Of a stretch of 41,597 nt of DNA, positions 31,385 to 37,914 are shown piece by piece. Source of the stretch: a virus; the IMG/VR virus record IMGVR_UViG_3300005563_000016, positions 1 through 41,597 of that record; one strand, written 5' to 3'. The stretch's first letter is position 1, and the number at the start of each line of letters is the position of its first letter. The position numbers were made by a program, and so were the translations under genes. The notes beneath the pieces are model-generated. The model had not been told where the DNA came from and searched no databases. It was given only the letters and a program-made list of their open reading frames with translations.

Positions 31385-31412
31385 TTGCGTCAGGCTCGAC
31401 CGTCGCTACACC
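31385..31412 (+). promoter_or_regulatory. Weak candidate promoter for the lipoprotein gene
   Basis: TTGCGT (31385-31390) and TACACC (31407-31412) are 16 bases apart on the plus strand, six bases before the lipoprotein ATG. Each hexamer matches the sigma70 consensus at only three positions. A transcript from here would be almost leaderless. Confidence 0.2.
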
Positions 31413-31418
31413 AGAAGC

Positions 31419-31718
31419 ATGCGCTACCTGATGCTCGCTCTGCTCGTCGGTTGCTCGCCCGCCTCGGTCCATCCTGACTACCTCGCTCCATGCGCTGGGG
31501 ATGCTGCTGGTCCTGACGACGGCGTCTCTACGTGCTCGCCGGGGCTCACATGCAGAGTGACCGCGGGCGGCTCGTGGTGCACAGTCAACTGTTCGGCGGA
31601 CTCTGATTGCGGGGACCACGCTTCTTGCCGGGCGTGGGGCTGCTGGTACGAGTGTCAGCAAGCGTCGGATTGCCCTCTGAGCTTGCCGTGTCACCCGGGG
31701 CACTGCGGGAACTGGTAG
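31419..31718 (+). CDS. Cysteine-rich secreted lipoprotein (moron), 99 aa
   Basis: The only plus-strand gene in the window. From ATG 31419 the product has a short lipoprotein signal, MRYLMLALLVGC, with lipobox LVGC and the lipidated Cys at residue 12. The mature part carries 12 more cysteines (25, 39, 45, 54, 58, 64, 70, 75, 79, 85, 91, 96), an even number that would allow six disulfides, and NCSADSDC and QQASDC repeats of the DxDC kind seen in secreted proteins of Myxococcota. It is flanked on both sides by oppositely oriented genes, so it needs its own promoter. A surface role in the infected host (for example superinfection exclusion or receptor masking) is a reasonable inference. The same frame opens farther upstream, but the signal peptide fixes this start. 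Confidence 0.75.
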   Translation: MRYLMLALLVGCSPASVHPDYLAPCAGDAAGPDDGVSTCSPGLTCRVTAGGSWCTVNCSADSDCGDHASCRAWGCWYECQQASDCPLSLPCHPGHCGNW

Positions 31719-31899
31719 GCCACTCGATGCTGCGGACCTGAGCCCAGGGCACGAAGGTCGACTCCTCCACAGCCGTCACGATGACACCGTGCGGCCCTTC
31801 CACGATGGTGGCCTGAGCGTCTGAGATGCTCACCAGCTCGTCGTATGCGGCGCTGCCAGGCCGGCGGACGCGGATGCTGTGGAGGAGCCGCAGGATCAT
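31585..31899 (-). CDS. Hypothetical small protein with an extended tail, 104 aa
   Basis: ATG 31899 overlaps the stop of the GNAT-like gene (TGATG) with GGTGGAG upstream. The first 60 residues form a β-rich module ending in STFVPWAQVRSIEWP, a segment familiar from small phage proteins of unknown role. The last 45 residues are low-complexity (rich in Ser, Thr, Pro) and are encoded antisense to the 3' half of the lipoprotein gene, so the frame overlaps it by 134 bases. The original protein may have been shorter. Confidence 0.62.
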   Translation of the reverse strand: MILRLLHSIRVRRPGSAAYDELVSISDAQATIVEGPHGVIVTAVEESTFVPWAQVRSIEWPTSSRSAPGDTASSEGNPTLADTRTSSPTPGKKRGPRNQSPPNS

Positions 31900-32330
31900 C
31901 ACTCCACCATCGCAGACAGAGGGTTGTACGTTAGCGAGAACTTGCGGCCCAGGTGCTCCCCGGCAGGCGTCATGTGGGACGCCTCGCATGTCCCACCACC
32001 GAGCGAGAGCGTCTGCACGAGCATCGTAGCGAGCCCTAGCCTACGCCTCTCGGGTCTGACGTGCACGTAGTGGACTACGGAGCCACGGCCGCATGCGAAC
32101 CCGAGCAGGTGGTCGGTGTCATCAGGAACGCAGGCTACGACCGTCGAGCCGTGCTCCATCGCGTGCTTGATGACCGCCGTCTGCTGTCGGCGGTAGCGTG
32201 GCCATGGGAGCTGATGACGCCACGTGCCCTTGGGAGCTGCATTCTTGTAGCTCTCCAGCCATGAGCCGATGACGAAGGCCGTGTCACGGTCCTCTGCTGG
32301 ACGTAGGAGGCAGGGGAACGGGATGGTCAC
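31899..32330 (-). CDS. GNAT-like acetyltransferase, 143 aa
   Basis: The C-terminal half shows the GNAT core: LLGFACGRG-VHYVHVRPERRRLGLATMLVQTL, where VRPERRRLGLA is the acetyl-CoA-binding motif A (R/Q-x-x-G-x-G/A type) after a β4 strand. The N-terminal half is less conserved, with AFVIGSWLESYKNAAP. It would acetylate an unknown substrate or act as a structural homologue; it sits next to the packaging genes. GTG 32330 overlaps the stop of the 54-aa gene (GTGA). Confidence 0.7.
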   Translation of the reverse strand: MTIPFPCLLRPAEDRDTAFVIGSWLESYKNAAPKGTWRHQLPWPRYRRQQTAVIKHAMEHGSTVVACVPDDTDHLLGFACGRGSVVHYVHVRPERRRLGLATMLVQTLSLGGGTCEASHMTPAGEHLGRKFSLTYNPLSAMVE

Positions 32331-32491
32331 CGCTTGGCCTTGCGCTCTCGCTTCCGCCTCGCGCGCTCCAGCCGCTCTGCTGACCCTGGCTCCGCCTTCT
32401 CCGCGGCCTCCAGCGTGGCCACCGCATCCAGCGCCGCTTGAGGGTCAGCGGCTGGAGCGCGTTCGATGAGGTCGGCAATCCAGGCCCGCAT
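32327..32491 (-). CDS. Small helical protein, 54 aa
   Basis: ATG 32491 forms TGATG with the stop of the GroES-like gene, and the stop overlaps the GTG of the GNAT-like gene. The product is a single long amphipathic helix with an Arg/Lys-rich end (ERLERARRKRERKAKR). A nucleic-acid or packaging-associated role is possible. Confidence 0.68.
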   Translation of the reverse strand: MRAWIADLIERAPAADPQAALDAVATLEAAEKAEPGSAERLERARRKRERKAKR

Positions 32492-32913
32492 CAGTGTCTC
32501 CGGCCCGCTGCCTTGAGCTTGCGTAGCTGCGTCTTCACGTCGAGCTTAGTCTCCGTGTCGATCAGGCCCGTCTCGGCCGGCTTGGGCGGTAGCGCTGCCT
32601 CGTGCTCCTCGTCGCCCTCGATGGTGGCAAGGATGGCGCTCGACGGTAGCAGCGCATAGGCCCCCGAGGCGTCCGTATGGACGTGCCAGCCCTGCGATGC
32701 GTCGATCATGATGATGTCACCGGGGACCACTGGCATGGGCTCCCGGACCATTTCACCGCCTAGTTGGACGATGCGGCCAGGCCCCACGTCGATCACCTTC
32801 GCCCGCGGGTTGCTCTCCTGATAGTCGTCGGGGAGGTCGATGGCCCCGATCTTCTTCCGCTGGATGAGCTGGCACAGGATCAGGTCGCGGTGTGGCTTGT
32901 AGCTAACGGGCAT
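32491..32913 (-). CDS. GroES-like co-chaperonin (Cpn10 fold), 140 aa
   Basis: Residues 5-100 follow the Cpn10 layout: HRDLILCQLIQRKK (first strand), the mobile-loop position KIGAIDLPDD, where IDL stands for the GroEL-binding hydrophobic triplet, then ESNPRAKVIDVGPGR, matching the GxVxAVGPGR core, VVPGDIIMI for KVGDxVLF, and YALLPSSAILATIEG for the last strand with D-I-L-A. The C-terminal 40 residues are a charged extension absent from GroES. Phage co-chaperonins such as T4 gp31 help host GroEL fold the capsid protein; the location next to the packaging genes suits that. Coupled on the downstream side to the 54-aa gene. Confidence 0.78.
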   Translation of the reverse strand: MPVSYKPHRDLILCQLIQRKKIGAIDLPDDYQESNPRAKVIDVGPGRIVQLGGEMVREPMPVVPGDIIMIDASQGWHVHTDASGAYALLPSSAILATIEGDEEHEAALPPKPAETGLIDTETKLDVKTQLRKLKAAGRRH

Positions 32914-33426
32914 CTACTCTCCCTTTCGTTGTCGGATCTCGTCTAGGTCCGCGGCCGTCTCCGCCGCGATCGTCTGTAGCCTGGCAAGCTCGGCGGCTAT
33001 CTCTGCCGGGCTCCGCTGTACACGAGGAATCAGGGGAGCGCCATCCTTGCCGGTAAGCTCCTGCTTGACCTCAGCCTCAGCCTTGGGCGGCTTGAACAGG
33101 TCCCGGCGCTTTCGTTCGAGGAGCCAGGCTTCACGCTTCCAGTCGAAGGTGTTTACTTCCATCCGAGCGAGCAGGTTCTCTTCCGACTCGGCCTGAGCCT
33201 CATGCACGTCAGCAGCGACCTCAGGGTCACGAGCCATCGCATGGTAGAGACCTCGCTCAGTCACCCGCTCACGCTCACAGGCATGACGAAGGAATGAGCC
33301 CTTCCTGATGCGGTCGCAGATGGCCTTGACCTTCTCAGGAGTGAACTTGTAGGGACCCCTTGCGGAATCCTCTTCCTCGCGTGACCCTGACATTTCGTCG
33401 TTGTTTGACATTTTGTCAGAGGCCAT
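32914..33426 (-). CDS. Terminase small subunit-like protein, 170 aa
   Basis: Residues 25-95 match TerS-type helix-turn-helix proteins: YKFTPEKVKAICDRIRKGSF, RHACERERVTERGLYHAMARDPE as the HTH, then VHEAQAESEENLLARMEVNTFDWKREAWLLERKRRDLF. The C-terminal part is a charged helix. It is separated from the large subunit by several small genes, including the GroES-like gene. The TGACATTT repeats (33388-33418) lie at its 5' end; pac sites often lie in or near this gene. A start at ATG 33411 is an alternative. Confidence 0.75.
   Translation of the reverse strand: MASDKMSNNDEMSGSREEEDSARGPYKFTPEKVKAICDRIRKGSFLRHACERERVTERGLYHAMARDPEVAADVHEAQAESEENLLARMEVNTFDWKREAWLLERKRRDLFKPPKAEAEVKQELTGKDGAPLIPRVQRSPAEIAAELARLQTIAAETAADLDEIRQRKGE
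33388..33418. repeat. TGACATTT direct/inverted repeat at the small terminase start
   Basis: TGACATTT occurs at 33388-33395 and again at 33406-33413, 18 bases apart. The second copy extends into the palindrome TGACA-TTT-TGTCA (33406-33418). It overlaps the start of the small terminase and the end of the upstream gene. It may be a DNA-binding site; a chance coding effect is possible. Confidence 0.35.
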
Positions 33427-33697
33427 AGAGCGAGCGTTCCACGAACTCGCGGTGGGCGTCCGTGGCGTTCTGTAGCGCAGTCTCGGCCTGCTGCTCGGCT
33501 GGCGTGAGCTTAGCCCATCGCCCTGCTGCTAACTCTCTGGCTCGGGTCATCTCAGCGGCACGAGCGGCCTGGTACGCCCCGGTAGGCCCATCACAGGCAG
33601 GGCACTCGTGCTCGCAGCACCCGCAGATGTCCGAGACCATGCCCGAGCCTCCGCACTCGTCGCAGGTAGTCTCCGTTTCCTTGGGACGGGAGGTCAT
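33416..33697 (-). CDS. Zinc-finger (DnaJ-like CxxC) protein, 93 aa
   Basis: The first 40 residues hold CDECGGSGMVSDICGCCEHECPAC, a compact DnaJ-type or zinc-ribbon cysteine cluster. The rest is helical (AEMTRARELAAGRWAKLTPAEQQAETALQN). ATG 33697 overlaps the upstream stop (ATGA). Possible protein-interaction or RNA-binding role. Confidence 0.7.
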   Translation of the reverse strand: MTSRPKETETTCDECGGSGMVSDICGCCEHECPACDGPTGAYQAARAAEMTRARELAAGRWAKLTPAEQQAETALQNATDAHREFVERSLYGL

Positions 33698-33864
33698 ACG
33701 ATACCCAGGAAGGCACGCTCCAGCACCTTCGCGGTTAGGGCGGCCTTCTCAGCCCGGAGAGAGCGTAGCTCGGCGAGGAGTCGGTGCATGCCGACTCGGA
33801 CAGGGGCGCGCGCCTCAGCCTCCCATCCAGCCAGTTCTTCGTCTGTGAGGGGGCCTTGGGTCAT
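33694..33864 (-). CDS. Coiled-coil small protein, 56 aa
   Basis: The ATG at 33864 overlaps the preceding stop (ATGA). The product begins PLTDEELAGWEAEARAPV and then forms a charged coil (MHRLLAELRSLRAEKAAL). Proteins with the same LTDEELxxWExxA....LLAExRxLRAE layout are common in phages and uncharacterised. Confidence 0.68.
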   Translation of the reverse strand: MTQGPLTDEELAGWEAEARAPVRVGMHRLLAELRSLRAEKAALTAKVLERAFLGIV

Positions 33865-34034
33865 CGCGGGACCCGGTTGTTTAGCTCCAGGTGAGCCGCT
33901 TCGGTGTCGTTGATCTCGTCCTGCGTGGGAACGGCCGCCAGCCCATACGAGGCCATCAGGGCTACCGCCTGCATGCGAGCGATGAGCGCCACGAGGTCCC
34001 CGGTCTGCATGTCCTTGATGACGGTGCGTTCCAT
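33861..34034 (-). CDS. Small protein, 57 aa
   Basis: Runs from ATG 34034 to TGA 33861-33863 (overlapping the ATG of the 56-aa gene). It is helical and hydrophobic in the middle (LVALIARMQAVALMASYGLAA) and may associate with membranes, although no proper transmembrane segment is clear. No family recognised. Confidence 0.65.
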   Translation of the reverse strand: MERTVIKDMQTGDLVALIARMQAVALMASYGLAAVPTQDEINDTEAAHLELNNRVPR

Positions 34035-34102
34035 GTCTGAGTCTCCACTCTAGCGCGGTTGTATGGTTAGGGCGAGTCGGTAGGCGGCTTGCGCTGCCCG
34101 TT

Positions 34103-34750
34103 CTAGAAGAGGGCGCCTTGAGCCTTCTCGTACTCCAAGCCCTGCGGGGTCTGTGACTTGCGGACGGCGAGAGGCGTAGATCCAAGCATGTGGACGCCTC
34201 GGAGCGGCGGGTAGCCCCAGACAAACCACGCATAGGTGCTCGCGTCGGTCCCGATCCCGTCGAAGCTGGGGCGGTCGGGCAGAATGAACAGGGCCGGGTT
34301 AGCGCCCACGGTACGGAAGAAGTCCACGCGCTCGTCGGACCCTAGGAAGCCAACCCGGAGGAGCATGGCCACCACGTCAGCATGGGCGAGGCACTTCCGG
34401 ATGATCTCCTCGGCCAGGTTGTATGGCGGGTTCCCGATAGCCAGCTGGTAGCGCCGCGTCGGCTGCCACGTGCGGAAGTCGGCGCCCTCGTAGAGGTGGG
34501 CGAAGGCGGCAGGCTCGCGCACGGCGTTCTTGCGGACCTCGACCCCGGTCCACTTCGGCGGAGCTAGTCGCTTGCCCATCCAGTCGACGCAGGCGGCCAC
34601 CACGGCACCGTCCCCACAGGTGGGCTCTAGCGCCTCGTTGATGTCCAGAAGCCCTGGAGCGGCCTCCAGGAGGCGCGTAACGCACCAGGCAGGCGTGGGG
34701 TAGAAGTCGAAGTCCCCGCCGTCGTGACGGCCTCGGCCCTTCGCACTCAT
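34103..34750 (-). CDS. N6-adenine DNA methyltransferase, 215 aa
   Basis: A class I adenine methyltransferase. Motif X/I region: FDFYPTPAWCVTRLLEA, then the SAM-binding LEPTCGDGAVV (residues 41-51); the catalytic NPPY is at 107-110 in LAIGNPPYNLAEEIIRKCL, and ADVVAMLLRVGFLGS follows. It methylates adenine in an unknown sequence, most likely to shield phage DNA from host restriction; no restriction endonuclease partner is adjacent. ATG 34750 is chosen from a longer open frame because it precedes the first conserved motif. Confidence 0.88.
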   Translation of the reverse strand: MSAKGRGRHDGGDFDFYPTPAWCVTRLLEAAPGLLDINEALEPTCGDGAVVAACVDWMGKRLAPPKWTGVEVRKNAVREPAAFAHLYEGADFRTWQPTRRYQLAIGNPPYNLAEEIIRKCLAHADVVAMLLRVGFLGSDERVDFFRTVGANPALFILPDRPSFDGIGTDASTYAWFVWGYPPLRGVHMLGSTPLAVRKSQTPQGLEYEKAQGALF

Positions 34751-34772
34751 TGCCCGTCCTCGGATGTGATGG

Positions 34773-34970
34773 TCATGGAAACCTACGGCGCGTCGGGTGA
34801 GCAGTATCGAACTTCTCCGGCCATCGCTTGTCGCGCAGGTCCACAGACATGAGCGGGTCGCAGAAGAAGACCACGAGCCTTTCACTGCCCGGTCCGAGGC
34901 GCTCAAAGAGGCTCGCGGCCCGCGCTGAACACGTCGGGTCGGCGAGCAGGTCATCCAACGTGATGGTCAT
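34773..34970 (-). CDS. Small protein, 65 aa
   Basis: ATG 34970 overlaps the upstream stop (ATGA), so it is preferred to two earlier in-frame starts. The product begins MTITLDDLLADPTCS and continues SLFERLGPGSERLVVFFCDP; no domain recognised. Confidence 0.65.
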   Translation of the reverse strand: MTITLDDLLADPTCSARAASLFERLGPGSERLVVFFCDPLMSVDLRDKRWPEKFDTAHPTRRRFP

Positions 34971-35332
34971 GGCTTCCGCTTCTGTCTCAGGTGCCATGGT
35001 AGCTCTTGTTCGTCTGGGCATTCTCCGTAGTCACCGGAGGATCGGGGCTTGGTGAGAGGGGGCGGCTGGAGGTCTGCCCGTCCGACGTACGCCTCACGGG
35101 TCAGGGCCTTGCTCACGGCGTTGTGACGCTTGTGCCGGATGGCGGCGTCGATGTGACGGCGGCCTGTCACCGGCGGACGACCTGGCTCGATCGGCCCGCT
35201 GGGCTCACGCCATGCCCCGTGGCCCACCTTCACGCGCGCGATTCGCTCGGGCATGGGGCCACCTGGCTGCACGTAGTCCAGATTGAACCGATACGGCACC
35301 GGCACGCCCTCGTAGTTGCGCTTCCTAGCCAC
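34967..35332 (-). CDS. Basic hypothetical protein, 121 aa
   Basis: GTG 35332 has a GAGAGGG ribosome-binding site at ideal distance and overlaps the upstream stop by eight bases. The product is rich in Arg, Pro and His (RPPVTGRRHIDAAIRHKRHN) and ends ELPWHLRQKRKP. It may bind nucleic acid; no family recognised. Confidence 0.65.
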   Translation of the reverse strand: MARKRNYEGVPVPYRFNLDYVQPGGPMPERIARVKVGHGAWREPSGPIEPGRPPVTGRRHIDAAIRHKRHNAVSKALTREAYVGRADLQPPPLTKPRSSGDYGECPDEQELPWHLRQKRKP

Positions 35333-35594
35333 GCGTAGCCCTCTCCTCCGCATCACACATGCGCTCAAGCAGAACCTCCCCAGAGCGGGTCAGCGGGCCA
35401 CGGTCCAGGTACTCCCGGAGTACGACCCCAAGAGCAAGGGTAGCCTTTCGTAGCTCCTGTGAGCCTCTGAGAGCCGCCTCTATCCGGTCGAGGGACTCAC
35501 GGGCGCTGAGAACGTCAGGGCCGGCCTGTGGCGAATGGAGAGCTAGCCGGACCCTTGCAAGGTCGTCGGCTAGTGGCTTGGGGAGGGCGGTCAC
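35325..35594 (-). CDS. Helical small protein, 89 aa
   Basis: Consists of amphipathic helices (LADDLARVRLALHSPQAG; SARESLDRIEAALRGSQEL; LALGVVLREYLDRG). No motif recognised. ATG 35594 overlaps the stop of the 109-aa gene. Confidence 0.68.
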   Translation of the reverse strand: MTALPKPLADDLARVRLALHSPQAGPDVLSARESLDRIEAALRGSQELRKATLALGVVLREYLDRGPLTRSGEVLLERMCDAEERATRG

Positions 35595-35920
35595 CGGTTA
35601 ACCAGCCCGCGCAAGATGGCGTCGAAGAGTTCCGGCGTGCGGCCATTGAGGTTGCTCATCTTCGACGCCGTGTACTTCTTCGCATACTCCGCCACGCCAG
35701 AGGCCACGCCGTCCTCGCACGCGAACACGAGCTTGGCCTTGCGCTTCTCCAACTCGGCAAGGACGGCCGGCATCACTTCCGCTTCGATGTACGAGGCCAC
35801 CGCCTTGACAACGGCCTGCTTGATCTCCGCGTCTAGCTTGCGGGTCAACTCTGACGCCATTTTGCGCGTTACCTGTGCCCGCACCTGTTCGGCTAGCGCG
35901 TCTAGTTCCGGCGGCGTCAT
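35591..35920 (-). CDS. Coiled-coil protein, 109 aa
   Basis: Long helices with heptad pattern (ELDALAEQVRAQVTRKMASE, LTRKLDAEIKQAVVKAVASY) followed by LAELEKRKAKLVFACEDG and a small C-terminal domain. Coupled on both sides by four-base overlaps. No known function. Confidence 0.68.
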   Translation of the reverse strand: MTPPELDALAEQVRAQVTRKMASELTRKLDAEIKQAVVKAVASYIEAEVMPAVLAELEKRKAKLVFACEDGVASGVAEYAKKYTASKMSNLNGRTPELFDAILRGLVNR

Positions 35921-36291
35921 CGCCCACCGTCCGGAAGGTCATCGCAAAAGCGGCCGCACGACTTCATCACCTCCTCTACCAGCGCCTCCCCTTGGATCCT
36001 CTCCTCTCGGGTACGTGCCCCTCTCACTGCTCGCATGGCTGCTACGAGACGATCGAGGAGGTCAACGGCGTGCGGCTCGTGGTGTAGCTCTCTCTCGTAG
36101 AGGCGGACGGCTACCACTGCCAGAGCGAGGGCCGGGGCGTGGTCTACGTTTTTGTCGTGGCTAGGCCCGAGGCTCACCTTGCGCTTGTCGTTCTCGGGCC
36201 AGGAGTCGTAGGCCCGGATTTGGTCCAGTAGCCTTGCGTGCATGTATTGCAGATGCCGGAGAGCGTCGGCGGGCTTCTGGTGGGAGGTCAT
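35917..36291 (-). CDS. Hypothetical helical protein, 124 aa
   Basis: A helical N-terminal part (ALRHLQYMHARLLDQIRAYD), a histidine/aspartate-rich loop (HDKNVDHAP), then ALALAVVAVRLYERELHHEP and a C-terminal helix. The H-D-x-x-x-x-H arrangement could bind a metal, but no enzyme family is evident. Confidence 0.65.
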   Translation of the reverse strand: MTSHQKPADALRHLQYMHARLLDQIRAYDSWPENDKRKVSLGPSHDKNVDHAPALALAVVAVRLYERELHHEPHAVDLLDRLVAAMRAVRGARTREERIQGEALVEEVMKSCGRFCDDLPDGGR

Positions 36292-36662
36292 CGCGAGGGC
36301 ACCTTGAGCCGGTACTCGTTGGCGATGTACATGAGACCCTTCCGCATCTTGGCGGTGAACACGGTGCCCTTCTGCTCGCCGTCGTCGTGCAGCGATTGCA
36401 TGTTGCGTATTAGGTCGCCGCGCGGGAACACGCGGAGCACTTTGGCGAATACCGGCGTGGGTACGCTTAGGATTACACCCTCCATATCCTCGGTGTAGAG
36501 GCTATCCGGGATGCACACGCCTGCCGCGCAACGGGCGCCCATGGGCCCACGGTACATGCAATAGCCATCCTTGATGCTCTGCGGCTTCTTGTCCCGCACG
36601 AACCACCGCCAGACCTTGTTGAACGCCTCTTGCTTCGTGAGTCGCTTGATCTTCTTACTCAT
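36288..36662 (-). CDS. Conserved phage protein with CAAGVxIPD motif, 124 aa
   Basis: Starts MSKKIKRLTKQEAFNKVWRW, then the recognisable core YCMYRGPMGARCAAGVCIPDSLY..DMEG, and ends with LIRNMQSLHDDGEQ and MYIANEYRL. Phage and plasmid proteins with a CxYRG..G..CAAGxxIPDExY pattern are common and uncharacterised. ATG 36662 overlaps the HNH-like gene by eight bases. Confidence 0.75.
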   Translation of the reverse strand: MSKKIKRLTKQEAFNKVWRWFVRDKKPQSIKDGYCMYRGPMGARCAAGVCIPDSLYTEDMEGVILSVPTPVFAKVLRVFPRGDLIRNMQSLHDDGEQKGTVFTAKMRKGLMYIANEYRLKVPSR

Positions 36663-37356
36663 CTTCTTCGCCTTCCTTCGTCTCCAGCCATGCCACCAGA
36701 CACTTGAGAGCGGCCTCCAACATCGCGATACGAGTAGCCATGCGGGCCGGGTTGAGGCGGTCCGGCTCAGCGTCATAGCACTCGGGAATGTACCCGAGAC
36801 GGTGCCAGTCCATGTGAGCCGCGTGCGTCAGCGGGACGCAATAGAAGTCGGATACCTTCTCGGACATGCCGCGCGAGATACCCTTGCTGGAGTAGTGGTG
36901 CGCGTCTTCCGCCATGGCACCCGTCACGGCGCAGCCCTGCATGATCACATGCTTTCGGTACGCTTGGGAGCGGGTGGGCTTGGGGGCCTTGGGTTGCGGT
37001 GCGAAGTCCCTCGGTGGGTTCCTCTTCATGGCTGCGTTAGCCTTCCTCACGGCATGGCTGGACAGGTCCACCACGCCCACGTCTCGCGGGATGACCTCTT
37101 CCGGCTCTTCGGTGTCCATCGGAGGAGGGGCCATCACTAGACGCTGAGCCCTTGCCGCTGCTTGCTGGGCTCCTCGGTCTGGTCTGGTCTCTTCACGAGA
37201 GGGGCGGACGTGGGAGGGCTTGACGCTGTGGAGGATGGTCCCAGCCCGAACCGAGATTAGACGGCCGACGAAGCCGTCCACCACGCCAGGACGCCAGCCA
37301 CCGAGGCCAGCGGTAGGCTTGAACTCGCAAGCCTGGCCGATCCGGAGGGCGGTCAC
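36655..37356 (-). CDS. HNH-type (DUF968 / RecA-dependent nuclease-like) protein, 233 aa
   Basis: The C-terminal half carries a DUF968/Ref-like HNH core: CAVTGAMAEDAHHYSSKGISRGMSEK, SDFYCVPLTHAAHMDWHRLGYIP, where HH, H-x-x-H and W-H are the expected metal/catalytic positions, followed by IAMLEAALKCLVAWLE. The N-terminal domain (IGQACEFKPTAGLGGWRPG, GRLISVRAGTILHSVKPSHV) looks like a small β barrel, unusual for the family. GTG 37356 overlaps the stop of the 44-aa gene; an ATG at 37371 would add five residues. It may work in recombination beside the Rad52-like protein. Confidence 0.7.
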   Translation of the reverse strand: MTALRIGQACEFKPTAGLGGWRPGVVDGFVGRLISVRAGTILHSVKPSHVRPSREETRPDRGAQQAAARAQRLVMAPPPMDTEEPEEVIPRDVGVVDLSSHAVRKANAAMKRNPPRDFAPQPKAPKPTRSQAYRKHVIMQGCAVTGAMAEDAHHYSSKGISRGMSEKVSDFYCVPLTHAAHMDWHRLGYIPECYDAEPDRLNPARMATRIAMLEAALKCLVAWLETKEGEEDE

Positions 37357-37487
37357 AGGTGCACCCCGCATGCACGCAGCACGTAGACAGCCAGCCACAC
37401 CATGCCGCAGAACGCGGCTACCTTGATGGTCAGGACGAGGATGACCGCCGTGCATCCGATGCCGGCCTTGAGCCCTTCGTCTGCCAT
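37353..37487 (-). CDS. Single-span membrane protein, 44 aa
   Basis: A 44-residue ORF from ATG 37487 to TGA 37353-37355 (overlapping the GTG of the nuclease-like gene). After MADEGLKAG a long hydrophobic stretch (IGCTAVILVLTIKVAAFCGM, then VWLAVYVL) makes one or two short membrane spans, broken by a Lys. It lies in the early block, away from the lysis genes, so it may be an early inner-membrane effector, not a holin. Confidence 0.65.
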   Translation of the reverse strand: MADEGLKAGIGCTAVILVLTIKVAAFCGMVWLAVYVLRACGVHL

Positions 37488-37491
37488 GGCC

Positions 37492-37884
37492 TTAGACCCC
37501 CTTCGCCGTCAGCTCGTAGACCGCATCCCGCTTGCGGCCGGGCGAGAGCGTACGCGTCACCTCACCATCGGTCACGAGTCGGAACAGGGCCCCGCTCGCA
37601 GCGCCACGGGAGACCTTGGCGACCACCGAGACCTCACCCGCCGTCATGGCTCCCAGGCGACGCAGGGCAGCGCGCACCGCGGGGCGGCTACCCACTCGGC
37701 CCTTGTCGGTCGGAGCGGGCGCCAGCGTCTGCACGGGGGCCTTCCCACCCAGCACCGCCAGAGCCTCCTCCGTCTCTGCTACGAGCGCTTGGGCGGCCTT
37801 GTGCTCTGCCTCCAAGATGGCCCGTAGGGCGGTCTGCTTGTTGGCGATGTCGCGCTGGAGTTCCTCGATCTTCGGGTTCTTCAT
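37492..37884 (-). CDS. Coiled-coil plus winged-helix protein, 130 aa
   Basis: N-terminal heptads (KIEELQRDIANKQTALRAIL; KAAQALVAETEEALAVLG) followed by a C-terminal winged helix (VRAALRRLGAMTAGEVSVVAK, SRGAASGALFRLVTDGEVTR, then LSPGRKRDAVYELTAKG as the wing). Probably a dimeric DNA-binding regulator. ATG 37884 has an AGGAAGGA site upstream and stands just downstream of the structured RNA block (37915-38081), so that RNA could control it. Confidence 0.72.
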   Translation of the reverse strand: MKNPKIEELQRDIANKQTALRAILEAEHKAAQALVAETEEALAVLGGKAPVQTLAPAPTDKGRVGSRPAVRAALRRLGAMTAGEVSVVAKVSRGAASGALFRLVTDGEVTRTLSPGRKRDAVYELTAKGV

Positions 37885-37914
37885 GTGTCTCTGTCCTTCC
37901 TTCACTACCGGGTA

